Positions 1-8,545 of a DNA stretch of 64,000 nt are shown here, piece by piece (position 1 is the first letter of the stretch; every line of letters starts with the position of its first letter). The notes under the pieces were generated by a model. The model searched no databases, was not told where the DNA came from, and saw only the letters and a list, made by a program, of their open reading frames with translations. Made by a program: the position numbers and the translations under genes. Source of the DNA: Acidimicrobiia bacterium (GTDB taxonomy: Bacteria; Actinomycetota; Acidimicrobiia; IMCC26256; JAGNEX01); assembly GCA_020637365.1 (NCBI GenBank), contig JACJWE010000002.1, positions 310,001-374,000 of the forward strand, in the 5' to 3' direction.

Positions 1-263
1 GCGCGTACCCGCCCAGCGAGATCTTCCTGTTCTTGACAGGCTCGAAGGAGCGACAATGCGTCGAGTGAGGTTTGTACCTCGAGGACCGCATTCAAAAAGT
101 CGGGTTGATCGGGGCCTATCGGATCGGTTTCGTACACCTTGGACGACGCCACAACGTCAACATCGCTATGGCGACCAAGGCCGTTGATCGCCCTTTGGAG
201 GTGGGCCGTTCGATCACCCAAGTTCGATCCGAGCGCGAGATAAGCGACCCGCCTACCGGTCAT
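1..263 (-). CDS. folK: FolK, hydroxymethyldihydropterin pyrophosphokinase (partial, 3' end outside window)
   Basis: Transfers pyrophosphate from ATP to 6-hydroxymethyl-7,8-dihydropterin, the step before dihydropteroate synthase in folate synthesis, in the cytoplasm. Only about the first 87 residues are present; the gene runs off the left edge. The N-terminus reads YLALGSNLGDR, the family's opening motif, followed by the conserved VYETDPIG and FLNAV stretches. Its ATG overlaps the folB stop codon in an ATGA, so the two are probably translationally coupled. The folB-folK order is the usual one in actinobacteria. Family assignment is from motifs seen here; the catalytic C-terminal half cannot be checked. 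Confidence 0.93.
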   Translation of the reverse strand, partial: MTGRRVAYLALGSNLGDRTAHLQRAINGLGRHSDVDVVASSKVYETDPIGPDQPDFLNAVLEVQTSLDALSLLRACQEQEDLAGRVR

Positions 264-640
264 AGGTGACCGTCCGTTTGAGAGATTCGATGGACTTCAA
301 CCGAAACCGCATGGACATCGGCTGGCAGTGGTGGCCGCACCTTGGTGACGCGAACGGTCACTTCGGCGACGCGGCTGTGGCTCAGACATACGCTGGCGAT
401 TTCGGCAGCAAGGGTCTCGATGAGGTCCCGATGCTTGCCGGAGATGATCCCGACGACCTGTTCGGTGACCTCGCCGTAGTCGACGGTGTCGTCGAGATTG
501 TCGGATCGTCCTGCGGGGCCAAGATCGACGCCGAGGGTCACGTCGACCTGAAATGGTTGAGCCCGCCCACGTTCCTCTGGGAGGATCCCGTGGGTTCCAA
601 GTGCTCTGATGCCGTCGATGCGGATCTCATCCACGCCCAC
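260..640 (-). CDS. folB: FolB, dihydroneopterin aldolase
   Basis: Cleaves 7,8-dihydroneopterin to 6-hydroxymethyl-dihydropterin and glycolaldehyde in folate synthesis. The 126 residues match the family's usual length of about 120. Visible features are the GIRALGTHGILPEER start (active-site region), VDYGEV in the middle and the RVTKVRPPLP stretch with its conserved lysine and proline run near the C-terminus. The stop overlaps the folK start. A GTG at 640 is used here; a second in-frame GTG at 634 lies 8 bases after a possible -10 element, so a leaderless start there is an alternative. It is separated from folP and folE by two plus-strand genes, unlike the contiguous mycobacterial arrangement. 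Confidence 0.93.
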   Translation of the reverse strand: MGVDEIRIDGIRALGTHGILPEERGRAQPFQVDVTLGVDLGPAGRSDNLDDTVDYGEVTEQVVGIISGKHRDLIETLAAEIASVCLSHSRVAEVTVRVTKVRPPLPADVHAVSVEVHRISQTDGHL

Positions 641-642
641 AA

Positions 643-671
643 GTTAGAGGGTCGAGGTTCGGAAATGACAA
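643..671 (-). promoter_or_regulatory. Candidate promoter of folB-folK
   Basis: On the minus strand TTGTCA (671-666), a 17-base spacer and TCTAAC (648-643) lie immediately before the folB start. The -10 element ends 2 bases from the first GTG and 8 from the second. Neither hexamer is a perfect consensus; this is an inference from spacing. Confidence 0.4.
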
Positions 672-898
672 GTCAATGCCAGGGAATTGCCGCGCTGCGA
701 CCAGTGACTCGGATCATGACGTCCCCTGCCGAGGACCGCGACGAGGACACCTGTGGTGACTTAGCTAGCCTCTGAGCGCTTGAGTCCGACCTGTGGCGGA
801 GGCTCGCTCTGCATCTCTCATCCCTTTTGGCTCGCTGGCGCCTACTGGCTCGGCGGCATCTTCTGAAAAGGTGGCGGCCCGGCACCGCTCAACAGACC

Positions 899-1858
899 AT
901 GCACCGGCGTCTCATCGCTGCAGTGGTCGCCGGAGCGTTGTTGGGTGTGTGACCGCGTGTCAGACCGGGTCGGAACCGTCGCCGCGCGGTCCAGTCGCTG
1001 GTACAAGCGGTACCCAGCGCGATCTTGACCGTCGGTTCGTACGCCACCGAGTTTCGCTATCAGGTCGAGGCGAATGATGCCGAGAACACCGTCATCGGTT
1101 TTGAAGGTTCGGGAATCTACGACGTGGCCATGGGCCGGGGATCGATGCAGTACCGCTTCGACCACCACTCCTCCGAGAGCGATGGCGTGATCTCGATGGA
1201 GGCGGTGCACGACGGGGAGACGATCCTCATTTCGCCCGACATCTCGCTGAGCCTCATGGATCAACCCCTCGACCTGCGGTTGTGGATCCCCATCCCCATC
1301 GACGATGGATTCTCCCTCGACCTGGGGCTCAACCTGCTCAAACCGGCAGTCGATCTCGAACAGCCGTTTACCCAGGTACGCCAACACGACCCGACGAGGA
1401 CGCTGACCGTCCTCTACGGCGTGACCGACGATGCTGAAGTTGTCGACCGGGCCCGCATCAAGGGCGTCAAAACGACCCACTATCGGGCGACGACGTCCCT
1501 TGACGAAGCGCTCGACAACTGGGAAGGGACATCGGAGGACCGCTCGGTCTTTGAGCTCACCACCAAAGGGATCGAAGATGAGTTCGGTGTGACGAGCTAT
1601 CCAGTCGATATCTGGCTATCCGATGATGGTCTGCCGATGCGCATCTCATACCGGATCGCCAGCCCCGAACCCGGTGGACCGATCGTCACCTTTACCCAGG
1701 ACATGTTCGACTTCGGCAAGCCGGTCAATGTCGAGGTACCAGAACCTTCGGGAAGCTTTGGCGAAGCAGTCGCCGATGCGTTCCAAGAGATCATGGGCAT
1801 CAACAGCGCGGCAGCCGGTGTCGACATCACCACATCGACAGGGCCGCTACAGCGGTAG
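899..1858 (+). CDS. Probable secreted lipoprotein, reading frame interrupted twice
   Basis: The long open part from 1025 (277 residues) has no signal peptide of its own and resembles the mature part of bacterial lipoproteins that carry lipids or act in the envelope (LppX/LprG-like), though I recognise no decisive motif. Upstream, an ATG at 899 opens a typical signal sequence (MHRRLIAAVVAGALLG) that hits TGA at 950. One frame over, the sequence continues as VTACQTGSEPSP, a plausible lipobox with cysteine. The main frame then resumes about 985 as VQSLVQAVPSAILTVGSY and runs on to the stop. Two single-base indels, near 945-950 and near 980-990, would therefore join signal, lipobox and mature domain. 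Either the sequence has errors or the gene is decaying. Function unknown. Confidence 0.6.
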
Positions 1859-1901
1859 GTGTCCGGTGTTTGACGTTCGGTGTGCGGGTTGGCTCCGCGC
1901 G

Positions 1902-1923
1902 AACGCACCATGAACGGTGCGTT
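1902..1923 (+). terminator. Weak hairpin after the lipoprotein gene
   Basis: AACGCACC and GGTGCGTT pair around a 6-base loop, followed by GAGGTTTGATT. The stem is short and the T content low, so termination here is only a possibility. Confidence 0.3.
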
Positions 1924-1985
1924 GAGGTTTGATTGAGTGTGTGAGTTCCTTGCGCTCCGCTATCGGGCCCTGGTGCTCATTTCCA

Positions 1986-1991
1986 TACAAT
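1986..1991 (+). promoter_or_regulatory. -10 element of pyk (leaderless-type start)
   Basis: TACAAT ends 7 bases before the pyk ATG at 1999, and there is no Shine-Dalgarno sequence in the intervening CGAGCAA. This spacing places the transcription start at or next to the ATG, the pattern of leaderless mRNAs common in actinobacteria. No convincing -35 element is seen. Confidence 0.55.
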
Positions 1992-1998
1992 CGAGCAA

Positions 1999-3438
1999 AT
2001 GCGCCGCAACACAAAGGTCGTAGCAACGATCGGTCCCGCCACTGACGAACCCAGCACGATCGCCGAGCTGGCCGAGGCGGGCGTCAACGTGTTTCGAGTC
2101 AACTTTGCCCATGGCTCCCACGAAGAGCAGGCGCAGCGCATTAAACGCATCCGAGAGGCATGTCGCTCGGCCCGAACCCCGGTAGGCATCCTCGCCGATC
2201 TTCCCGGCCCCAAGATGAGGACCGGGCTGCTGGCGTCCAAAGAGGTGCGACTCGTTGCGGGTGACGAACTCGTCCTCACCTCCGAGGACATTCTCGGTAC
2301 CGCTGAGCGGATCTCGACATCACTCGAAGATCTGAGCCAGATGGTCCAGCCCGGCGACCCTGTCATGTTGGCCGACGGCCGGATCGTTGCCGAGGTAATC
2401 GGTATCGACGGTGACGATGTCGTCACCCGTATCACCCGGTCGGGATGGCTGCAGTCCCGAAAAGGTATGCACCTCCCGCACTCAGAAGCCCAGGTGGAAG
2501 CGTTTACGCCATCGGATCGCGCAGCGCTTGAAGTCGCCGTCGAATCCGAAGTCGACCTGGTCGGACTCTCGTTCGTACGCGATGCCGACGATATTCGCCG
2601 CGCGCAGCGGGCCCTTCCTAAGCGGGGTTCACGTCCGCTCCTCGTGGCGAAGATCGAAACGCGAGCTGCGGTCGACAACCTCGACGAGATCGTCCAGGTC
2701 GCATCGGTCGTCATGGTCGCTCGTGGTGATCTGGGTATTCAGATGGGCCTTTCCGAAGTGCCCATGCTTCAAAAGCGAATTATCCGGCGCTGCAACCAGA
2801 TGGGTACACCGGTGATCACCGCGACCCAAATGCTTGAATCCATGACCCGGTCGCCCATGCCGACCCGAGCCGAAGTCGCCGATGTAGCCAACGCCGTCCT
2901 CGACGGTACCGACGCGTTGATGCTGAGTGAAGAGACCGCCATCGGTGCCTATCCAGTGGCGGCGGTCAAGTTGATGAGTGAGGTGGCCGAGGCAGCCGAA
3001 CAAGAGCTGCAATACTCAGCTGACTGGTCGCTTGAAGATCATCACATCGATCGCGTGTCTTGGGCGGTGGCGCATGCAGCGGTACGAGCAGCATCCGATC
3101 TTCGGGTAGCTGCGATCTTGTGCCCGACACGGTCCGGTGCCACGGCACGAAAAGTGGCTGCATTCCGTCCGCCGGTCACCGTCATTGGACTCGCCGCTCG
3201 ATCAGACACCCTGGGATCGATGGCGATTACGTGGGGGGTTCGTCCGCTCTTTTCCGCCGCGGCAAACACCGATGAGGTCGACGTCAACAAGATCATGCAG
3301 TCGGTCATCGACGCCGGGGAGATTGAGATCGGCGATTTGGTCGCTATCGTCGCTGGGGGTGAAGGACCCCGAGCCGGGGCAACCGACTACATGCGAATCT
3401 TGCGTGTCGATGGGACACGGGTAGGTTTCCGCCGCTAG
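1999..3438 (+). CDS. pyk: Pyruvate kinase
   Basis: Converts phosphoenolpyruvate and ADP to pyruvate and ATP, the last step of glycolysis. At 479 residues it has the bacterial family's normal length. It opens with RRNTKVVATIGPA, contains the substrate region DLPGPKMRTG (about 68-77), a small B domain, the catalytic signature VAKIETRAAVDNLDEI with its lysine and glutamate, GDLGIQM, and the DGTDALMLSEETAIG magnesium/potassium segment. The C-terminal allosteric-type domain is complete (CPTRSGATARKVAAFRPPV). The ATG has a -10 box directly upstream and no ribosome-binding site. It is a single-gene unit converging on the next minus-strand operon. Confidence 0.97.
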   Translation: MRRNTKVVATIGPATDEPSTIAELAEAGVNVFRVNFAHGSHEEQAQRIKRIREACRSARTPVGILADLPGPKMRTGLLASKEVRLVAGDELVLTSEDILGTAERISTSLEDLSQMVQPGDPVMLADGRIVAEVIGIDGDDVVTRITRSGWLQSRKGMHLPHSEAQVEAFTPSDRAALEVAVESEVDLVGLSFVRDADDIRRAQRALPKRGSRPLLVAKIETRAAVDNLDEIVQVASVVMVARGDLGIQMGLSEVPMLQKRIIRRCNQMGTPVITATQMLESMTRSPMPTRAEVADVANAVLDGTDALMLSEETAIGAYPVAAVKLMSEVAEAAEQELQYSADWSLEDHHIDRVSWAVAHAAVRAASDLRVAAILCPTRSGATARKVAAFRPPVTVIGLAARSDTLGSMAITWGVRPLFSAAANTDEVDVNKIMQSVIDAGEIEIGDLVAIVAGGEGPRAGATDYMRILRVDGTRVGFRR

Positions 3439-3473
3439 CGCTGCGCATGAGCGACGCGTGACCGGAGCGACGG

Positions 3474-4073
3474 TCAGGCGTCGGGCAGCAACAGTTCGAC
3501 GTCGTCGTCGAGCACCGCGGACAAGTCATCGTCAACGATCACGTCGCTGACATCAAATGACTCGGGCGCTTCGGTGGGGATCTCTGCGGAAAGCGCGACG
3601 ACGTTGCGACCCAGACTTCCGAGCTGGCGACCCATCAGCTGTTCGACCGCGATGATTGCGTGAGACGGCTTTTCCAGATAGCCAGCCCATAACAGATAGC
3701 CAGCGATCGCACCGCAGAGTTCATCATCGACGGTCTCGTGGTGGATCAGGATCCGTTCGTCAGTTTCGGAGAGCCACTGGCGAAGAGTCAAAAAAATCGC
3801 TTGGAGATGCCGCGGACGGTCGGCCGGTGGGCCGATTTCGATGCGCTTGTAGCGCAAGGCACGATCGCGGTACGCCTTGAGGTTGTGCGGTGATGGCAGC
3901 AGGGAGAGCACCAACGTGAACTGCTGCTGTACAAGCCATTGGATCTCTTCATCTCGGCGCACGCGTCGGTGATTCCGACCGTACCCGCCAGGGCGTTCGG
4001 ACGCTGCGAGACGATCAGTGATCACCCAGCGGAACCCTCGCGGCTCAAGTCCGTGAGCCCATTTACCCTTCAT
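3474..4073 (-). CDS. Dual-specificity-phosphatase-like protein lacking the catalytic cysteine
   Basis: A 199-residue protein translated from a strong GGAGG located inside the end of folP, overlapping that gene by 11 bases. Residues 14-65 (FRWVITDRLAASERPG, then RRDEEIQWL and FTLVLSLLPSPHNL) look like the N-terminal half of small tyrosine/dual-specificity phosphatases, where a loop strand precedes the acid loop. The position expected for the HCxxGxxR signature reads HHETVDDELCG (111-121): the nucleophile position is histidine and the arginine is missing. If the fold is right, the protein is a pseudo-enzyme. The C-terminus is very acidic (VDDDLSAVLDDDVE). The fold assignment is my inference and could be wrong; a role linked to folate genes is suggested only by the operon position. 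Confidence 0.5.
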   Translation of the reverse strand: MKGKWAHGLEPRGFRWVITDRLAASERPGGYGRNHRRVRRDEEIQWLVQQQFTLVLSLLPSPHNLKAYRDRALRYKRIEIGPPADRPRHLQAIFLTLRQWLSETDERILIHHETVDDELCGAIAGYLLWAGYLEKPSHAIIAVEQLMGRQLGSLGRNVVALSAEIPTEAPESFDVSDVIVDDDLSAVLDDDVELLLPDA

Positions 4074-4995
4074 TCCGACCTCCTGAAGAAGGCTCGCGCC
4101 GTTCAGCCACCGAGTTCTTCACCTTTGCACTATCCACAGCGTCCATGAGCGCCAGGGCACGACACGCCATTTCTACATCATGCACGCGCACGACGGATGC
4201 ACCAATTTGGGCGCCCCAGACCACGGTGGCAAGCGTCGCTTCATCGCGATTGTCTACATCGAGCCCTAGCGCAGCGCCAATAAAAGACTTTCTTGAGGCT
4301 CCAAGCAAAACCGGCGTCTGTACGTTGGCTCGAAGTTGATCCAAACAGGCGATGAGGCTCAGGTTGTGTTGAAGGGTTTTACCAAACCCAATTCCGGGAT
4401 CGACCAGAAGTCTTGTTGGCGAAATCCCAGCCTCGACCGCGGCAGCAACACGTGTCTGAAGGTAGTCCGATACTTCTGCAATGACATCGTCATAGCGGGG
4501 ACCGTTCTGCATTGTCTGAGGGGTCCCCTGCATATGCATGAGCACAATGTCGACCGATCGCTGGTGGGCCAGCGCCAGAATTTCGGGTTCGTGGGTCCCA
4601 GCGGAGATGTCGTTGATCATCGTCGCACCAGCGTCCAGAGCCGCTTCAGCGACCGCAGCACTCGTCGTGTCGATACTGATGGCGACGTGTTCCTGACCCG
4701 AGGACCCCAACGCATCAGCGAGATCGGCAATGACGGGCGCGGTCCGTTCGATCTGCAGGTCAGGACCCACTTCCACAGCGCCTGGACGTGTGGATGCGCC
4801 ACCGACATCGATGATCCGAGCGCCCAGCTGAACCATGTCGAGCCCTCGCTTGACCGCCTGACGACGTTCGACGTACAACCCGCCATCCGAAAAGGAGTCC
4901 GGGGTGACGTTCAGCACGCCCATCACCGCGACATGGCCGTCGTTCAGACTCCAATGAGGCCGTGTCACGGGTTGACTGTCAGCCTGGCCAGCCAC
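4063..4995 (-). CDS. folP: Dihydropteroate synthase
   Basis: Condenses 6-hydroxymethyl-dihydropterin pyrophosphate with p-aminobenzoate to dihydropteroate; target of sulfonamides. All TIM-barrel signatures are visible: VMGVLNVTPDSFSDGG (about 24-39), DVGGASTRPGA, SIDTT, MINDISAG, LMHMQGTP, LVDPGIGFGK and LLGASRKSFIG, with the closing VRVHDV. The 310 residues include a short N-terminal extension and a charged C-terminal tail. folE ends 6 bases upstream, and the next gene starts within its last codons, so folE-folP-phosphatase-like form one transcript. Confidence 0.96.
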   Translation of the reverse strand: MAGQADSQPVTRPHWSLNDGHVAVMGVLNVTPDSFSDGGLYVERRQAVKRGLDMVQLGARIIDVGGASTRPGAVEVGPDLQIERTAPVIADLADALGSSGQEHVAISIDTTSAAVAEAALDAGATMINDISAGTHEPEILALAHQRSVDIVLMHMQGTPQTMQNGPRYDDVIAEVSDYLQTRVAAAVEAGISPTRLLVDPGIGFGKTLQHNLSLIACLDQLRANVQTPVLLGASRKSFIGAALGLDVDNRDEATLATVVWGAQIGASVVRVHDVEMACRALALMDAVDSAKVKNSVAERREPSSGGRNEG

Positions 4996-5001
4996 CTACT
5001 G

Positions 5002-5718
5002 CTACCGACCAATCGCGGCGTGGGTCATCAAACTCATCGCCTCGGCCCGGGTTGCTGCGTTCGTTTCAAAGACGCCCCGAACCGACGATGTCACCGTGCG
5101 CGAACCGGGTTTGCGAACCCCCCGCATCGACATGCAGAGGTGTTCTGCTTCGATGACGACGAGCGATCCCGCAGGCGCCAGCCGGTCCTCGATCGCCTCG
5201 ACGATCTGGGTGGTTAAACGTTCCTGGACCTGGGGCCGTTTCGCAAAGGTATCGACCATCCGAGCCAGTTTGGAGAGACCGGTAATTCGGCCGGATTCGC
5301 CGGGGATATAGGCGACGTGGGCGGCACCGAAAAAGGGCGCAAAATGGTGTTCGCACATCGAGTACATCGGAATATCGCGCACCATCACGATTTCGCGATG
5401 AGACTCCTCGAACTGAACGTTTAGGTGCGCGGCTGCATCGGTGTGAAGACCAGAAAAGATCTCCTCGTACATTTCCGCGATGCGGCGCGGCGTCTGCGCT
5501 AAACCGTCGCGCTCAGGGTCCTCACCGATAGCGAGAAGAATCTCCCTGACAGCGGCCTGGATGCGCGGCTTGTCGATCATTGCTGCCACCATCTCCTCAA
5601 AAGCATCAGCGGACAGAAACTGGCGTGCTCGGCGTTCGGCTGCGGTATCCCCGCTCATGACGCGTTTGCGGCGGTCGCTCAACCCCGGTCGCGGGCACAC
5701 GCCGAGTTTGGCCCGCAT
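5002..5718 (-). CDS. folE: GTP cyclohydrolase I
   Basis: Opens and rearranges the guanine ring of GTP to dihydroneopterin triphosphate, the entry step of folate synthesis. Motifs: QTPRRIAEMY, MYSMCEHHFAPFFG (zinc-binding cysteine and histidines), KLARMVDTFAKRPQVQERLT and the second zinc cysteine in HLCMSMRGVRKPG, then TVTSSVRGVF. The ATG at 5718 gives 238 residues; an internal ATG encoding MSGDTAAERR removes a basic 20-residue leader and may be the true start, since family members usually run 190-220 residues. Neither start has a strong ribosome-binding site. It lies 39 bases after ftsH, reproducing the mycobacterial ftsH-folE-folP order. Confidence 0.96.
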   Translation of the reverse strand: MRAKLGVCPRPGLSDRRKRVMSGDTAAERRARQFLSADAFEEMVAAMIDKPRIQAAVREILLAIGEDPERDGLAQTPRRIAEMYEEIFSGLHTDAAAHLNVQFEESHREIVMVRDIPMYSMCEHHFAPFFGAAHVAYIPGESGRITGLSKLARMVDTFAKRPQVQERLTTQIVEAIEDRLAPAGSLVVIEAEHLCMSMRGVRKPGSRTVTSSVRGVFETNAATRAEAMSLMTHAAIGR

Positions 5719-5757
5719 CCCGGAACTGGATCATGGACGACAGGGCGATGGAGCCGC

Positions 5758-7714
5758 CTATGACAGGTCGTCGGACTCGTCAGGGAACATTGCCGTCGGC
5801 GCCGTTGCCGAGGTGATCACACCATCGACCGCACCGTTGTTCAACGCTGCGGGTGCCACATGACCCGACGTCCACGGCGTCACCGTCGCAAAGAGGCGTT
5901 CGACCTCTTCTCGTTCGATCGTTTCGTCAGCGATGAGATGTTCAGCGAGCTGGTCGAGCACTTCGTGATAGTGGGTGAGGATGTTCCGTGCCGTCGAATG
6001 CGCCTGCTCCATCAACAAGCGCACTTCGCTGTCGATGCGGGCTGCCACCTCGTCGGAATAGTCCGGCTGGGAGGAGAAGTCACGGCCGAGGAACACCTCG
6101 CCATCGCCGGACTGGCCAAAGCGGATCGGGCCGAGCGCGTCGCTCATACCGAACTCGGTCACCATCTGGCGAGCGATGCTCGTCGCCTTTTGAATGTCGT
6201 CCTGCGCACCGGTCGTCGGCTCTTCGAAAATCAGCTCTTCGGCGGTACGTCCGCCGAGCATCATCGCCAAACGATCGCGAAGTTCAGAGCGAGTGACCAG
6301 GTAGCGATCTTGTTCGGGCAGCGTCAGCGTCCAACCGAGGGCACGACCGCGGGGAATGATCGAAATTTTGTGAACCGGGTCGGCGTGCGGAAGGGCGTGT
6401 CCAACGAGGGCGTGGCCGCCTTCGTGAAAGGCGATCACGCGCTTTTCTTCTTCGGACATGACACGGCTCTTGCGCTCAGGGCCAGCCATCACCCGGTCGA
6501 TCGCCTCTTCCATGTCGGCGGTCGTCACCAACGAACGACCCTCGCGCGCGGTGAGCAATGCCGCCTCGTTCATCAGGTTCGCGAGGTCTGCACCGGTGAA
6601 ACCGGGCGTCCGTCGGGCAATGATGTCGAGGTCGACGCTCGGGTGCAGCGGTTTGCCCTTTGAATGCACCTCAAGGATCGCGCGACGACCCTTGAGGTCG
6701 GGCCGGTCGACGACGATCTGACGGTCAAATCGACCCGGACGCAACAAGGCAGGGTCGAGGATATCGGGACGGTTGGTCGCAGCGATCAGGATGACGCCTG
6801 AATTGGTGTCGAATCCGTCCATCTCAACGAGCAACTGGTTGAGCGTTTGTTCACGTTCGTCGTGACCACCGCCGAGTCCGGCTCCTCGATGACGGCCGAC
6901 AGCATCGATCTCGTCAACGAAAACGATCGCGGGGGCGTTCGCCTTTGCCTGCTCAAACAGGTCGCGGACTCGGCTCGCTCCGACACCGACGAACATCTCG
7001 ACGAAGTCTGAACCCGAGATCGAAAAGAAGGGGACACCAGCTTCACCAGCGACGGCCCGAGCGAGGAGCGTCTTACCGGTCCCCGGAGGCCCGAAGAGCA
7101 ACACGCCCTTGGGAATCTTGGCGCCCATCTGTTGGAATTTGCCGGGATCGGCCAGGAAATCGCGAATCTCTTTGAGCTCTTCGACCGCTTCGTCGGCACC
7201 GGCGACGTCCGCGAAGGTCACCTCGGGAGCGTCCTTATTGGCCATCTTGGCGCGTGCCTTGCCGAAACTCATCACACGGGACGAGCCGCCCTGCATCTGG
7301 TTCATCACGAAAAAGAAGATGCCGACGATGAAGAGGAAGGGCAACAGGTTGAACAGCAGGCTCACCCAAATGTTGTCGCTGTCCTTGGTCGTCGTGATGT
7401 CTTTGACATCGTTGTTGACGAGCAATTCGCGGTAGTACTCAGTCGAGTCACCCGGAATGTCGACCCGGTAGTCCTGATCGTCGGTCGTCGTCCCCTTAAT
7501 CGTCGGACGTACCGTACGATCGACGATCTCCGCTTTGTCGATCTGGCCTTCGGAGATCTTCTGCTCAAACTCGACCAGGGTGAATTCTTCGGGCTCGTCG
7601 CTCTGATTGACGGTTTGGGAGCGATGAAGCCAAGCACCAGAGCCACAGCGACCCAAATGCCCGGGCGCGTTTCCACTTACCGATTCCGTCACCAATGTTC
7701 TTTTCGGGTTCCAC
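5758..7714 (-). CDS. ftsH: FtsH, membrane-bound ATP-dependent zinc metalloprotease (frame broken in first membrane segment)
   Basis: Degrades misfolded and short-lived membrane and cytosolic proteins as a hexamer facing the cytoplasm. The long frame contains the second membrane helix, the AAA+ domain (GPPGTGKT Walker A, IVFVDEIDAVGRHRG Walker B, second region of homology ATNRPDILDPALLRPGRFDRQ) and the protease domain with HEGGH in place of the usual HExxH spelling (H-E-G-G-H fits). The first membrane helix is out of frame. A GTG at 7714 opens MEPEKNIGDGIGKWKR, a neighbouring frame holds the hydrophobic IWVAVALVLGFIA (about 7615-7655), and the main frame resumes at QTVNQSDEPEE. Two single-base corrections restore a normal N-terminus. 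hpt ends 47 bases upstream. Confidence 0.93.
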
Positions 7715-7761
7715 AGGTTTTGTTTGTCCCTATCACTCGGGGACTGCCCGACCGGGTGGTC

Positions 7762-8295
7762 CTAGTCGGTTTCGGGCAGGTACTGCACGATGTTCGGCAG
7801 ATTTCGAAATCGCTCGTCGGCGTCCAAACCGTAACCAACGACAAAAAGTCCGGGATCTTGAATCCGACGTACGCGATGTTGCCGTCTCGGTCAGGGATGT
7901 CTTTGCGTAAAAGCGTACACACAGCCAGGCTCGCTGGATGGCGCGCTTTCAACATTCGTTGCAAATAGGCAAGCGTCAGACCGCTATCAACAATGTCCTC
8001 AACGATCAACACATGTCGATCGGTGATATCGATATCAACATCCTTGATGATACGCACGACGCCGCTGGAGGTGACCTGAGATCCATAGGACGAAACCGCC
8101 ATGAATTCGGTCTCCACCGGGATATCGACCGCGCGGAGCAGGTCGGCCATGAACACAAAGCCGCCCTTGAGAACGCAGATGCAAACAGGGTCGCGCCCCC
8201 GCGTAGTCGGTGCTGATCTGCGCGCCCATCTCGGCGACCCGGGCTTGAATCTCGTCCGCCGAGATGACCTCGGCCCCCAGATGCGTTTGCTCCAT
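7762..8295 (-). CDS. hpt: Hypoxanthine-guanine phosphoribosyltransferase, frameshifted twice
   Basis: Salvages hypoxanthine and guanine to IMP and GMP with PRPP. The ATG at 8295 opens MEQTHLGAEVISADEIQARV. Near 8205 a run of five G pushes the frame off after STDYAG; one G fewer gives RDPVCICVLKGGFVFMADL. The middle carries the PRPP-binding signature VLIVEDIVDSGLTL. Near 7845 a run of five T breaks the frame after FKIPD; one T more gives FFVVGYGLDADERFRNLP and the usual C-terminus IVQYLPETD. The repaired protein is about 177 residues, the family's length. Both breaks fall in homopolymers, which fits sequencing error better than decay of a near-essential gene. tilS lies upstream as in mycobacteria. 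Confidence 0.92.
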
Positions 8296-8545
8296 TGGAC
8301 CGAAGGCTCCCTCAAGGTGACCCACGACGTGAGTCTGACATGTATGTCGGCCTGCTTGTGCAGGAACGGTCTCGGCCGAATCGTCTGAACGCTTGTGGGT
8401 GCGGTTTGCAGGCGCAATATCTGACCCGACTACCTGTTCCACAGCGGCGGAGGATACCGCGGTTGCCCCGCACGGCGCTTGCCGGAGCCTGCATGTTGAA
8501 CCGCAAACCCCTGGGCATCGACGCCGATGCACGCTGCTCGCTGCG
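8296..8545 (-). other. 250-base gap between tilS and hpt
   Basis: No convincing coding sequence. The frame that leads into hpt stays open upstream, but the residues are low in hydrophobic order and unlike any HPRT leader, so I treat it as untranslated. A GAGGGAG stretch about 11 bases before the hpt ATG could serve as ribosome-binding site. Confidence 0.5.

Noticed and set aside
842..1480. 212-codon frame on minus opposite the lipoprotein
   Set aside because: Shadow of the plus-strand coding frame; no ribosome-binding site and composition typical of antisense to a GC-rich gene.
4336..5217. 293-codon frame on plus opposite folP and folE
   Set aside because: Lies wholly antisense to two well-recognised genes and has a Cys/His-rich, disordered translation.
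5860..6663. 267-codon plus frame opposite ftsH
   Set aside because: Antisense shadow of a fully conserved FtsH region.
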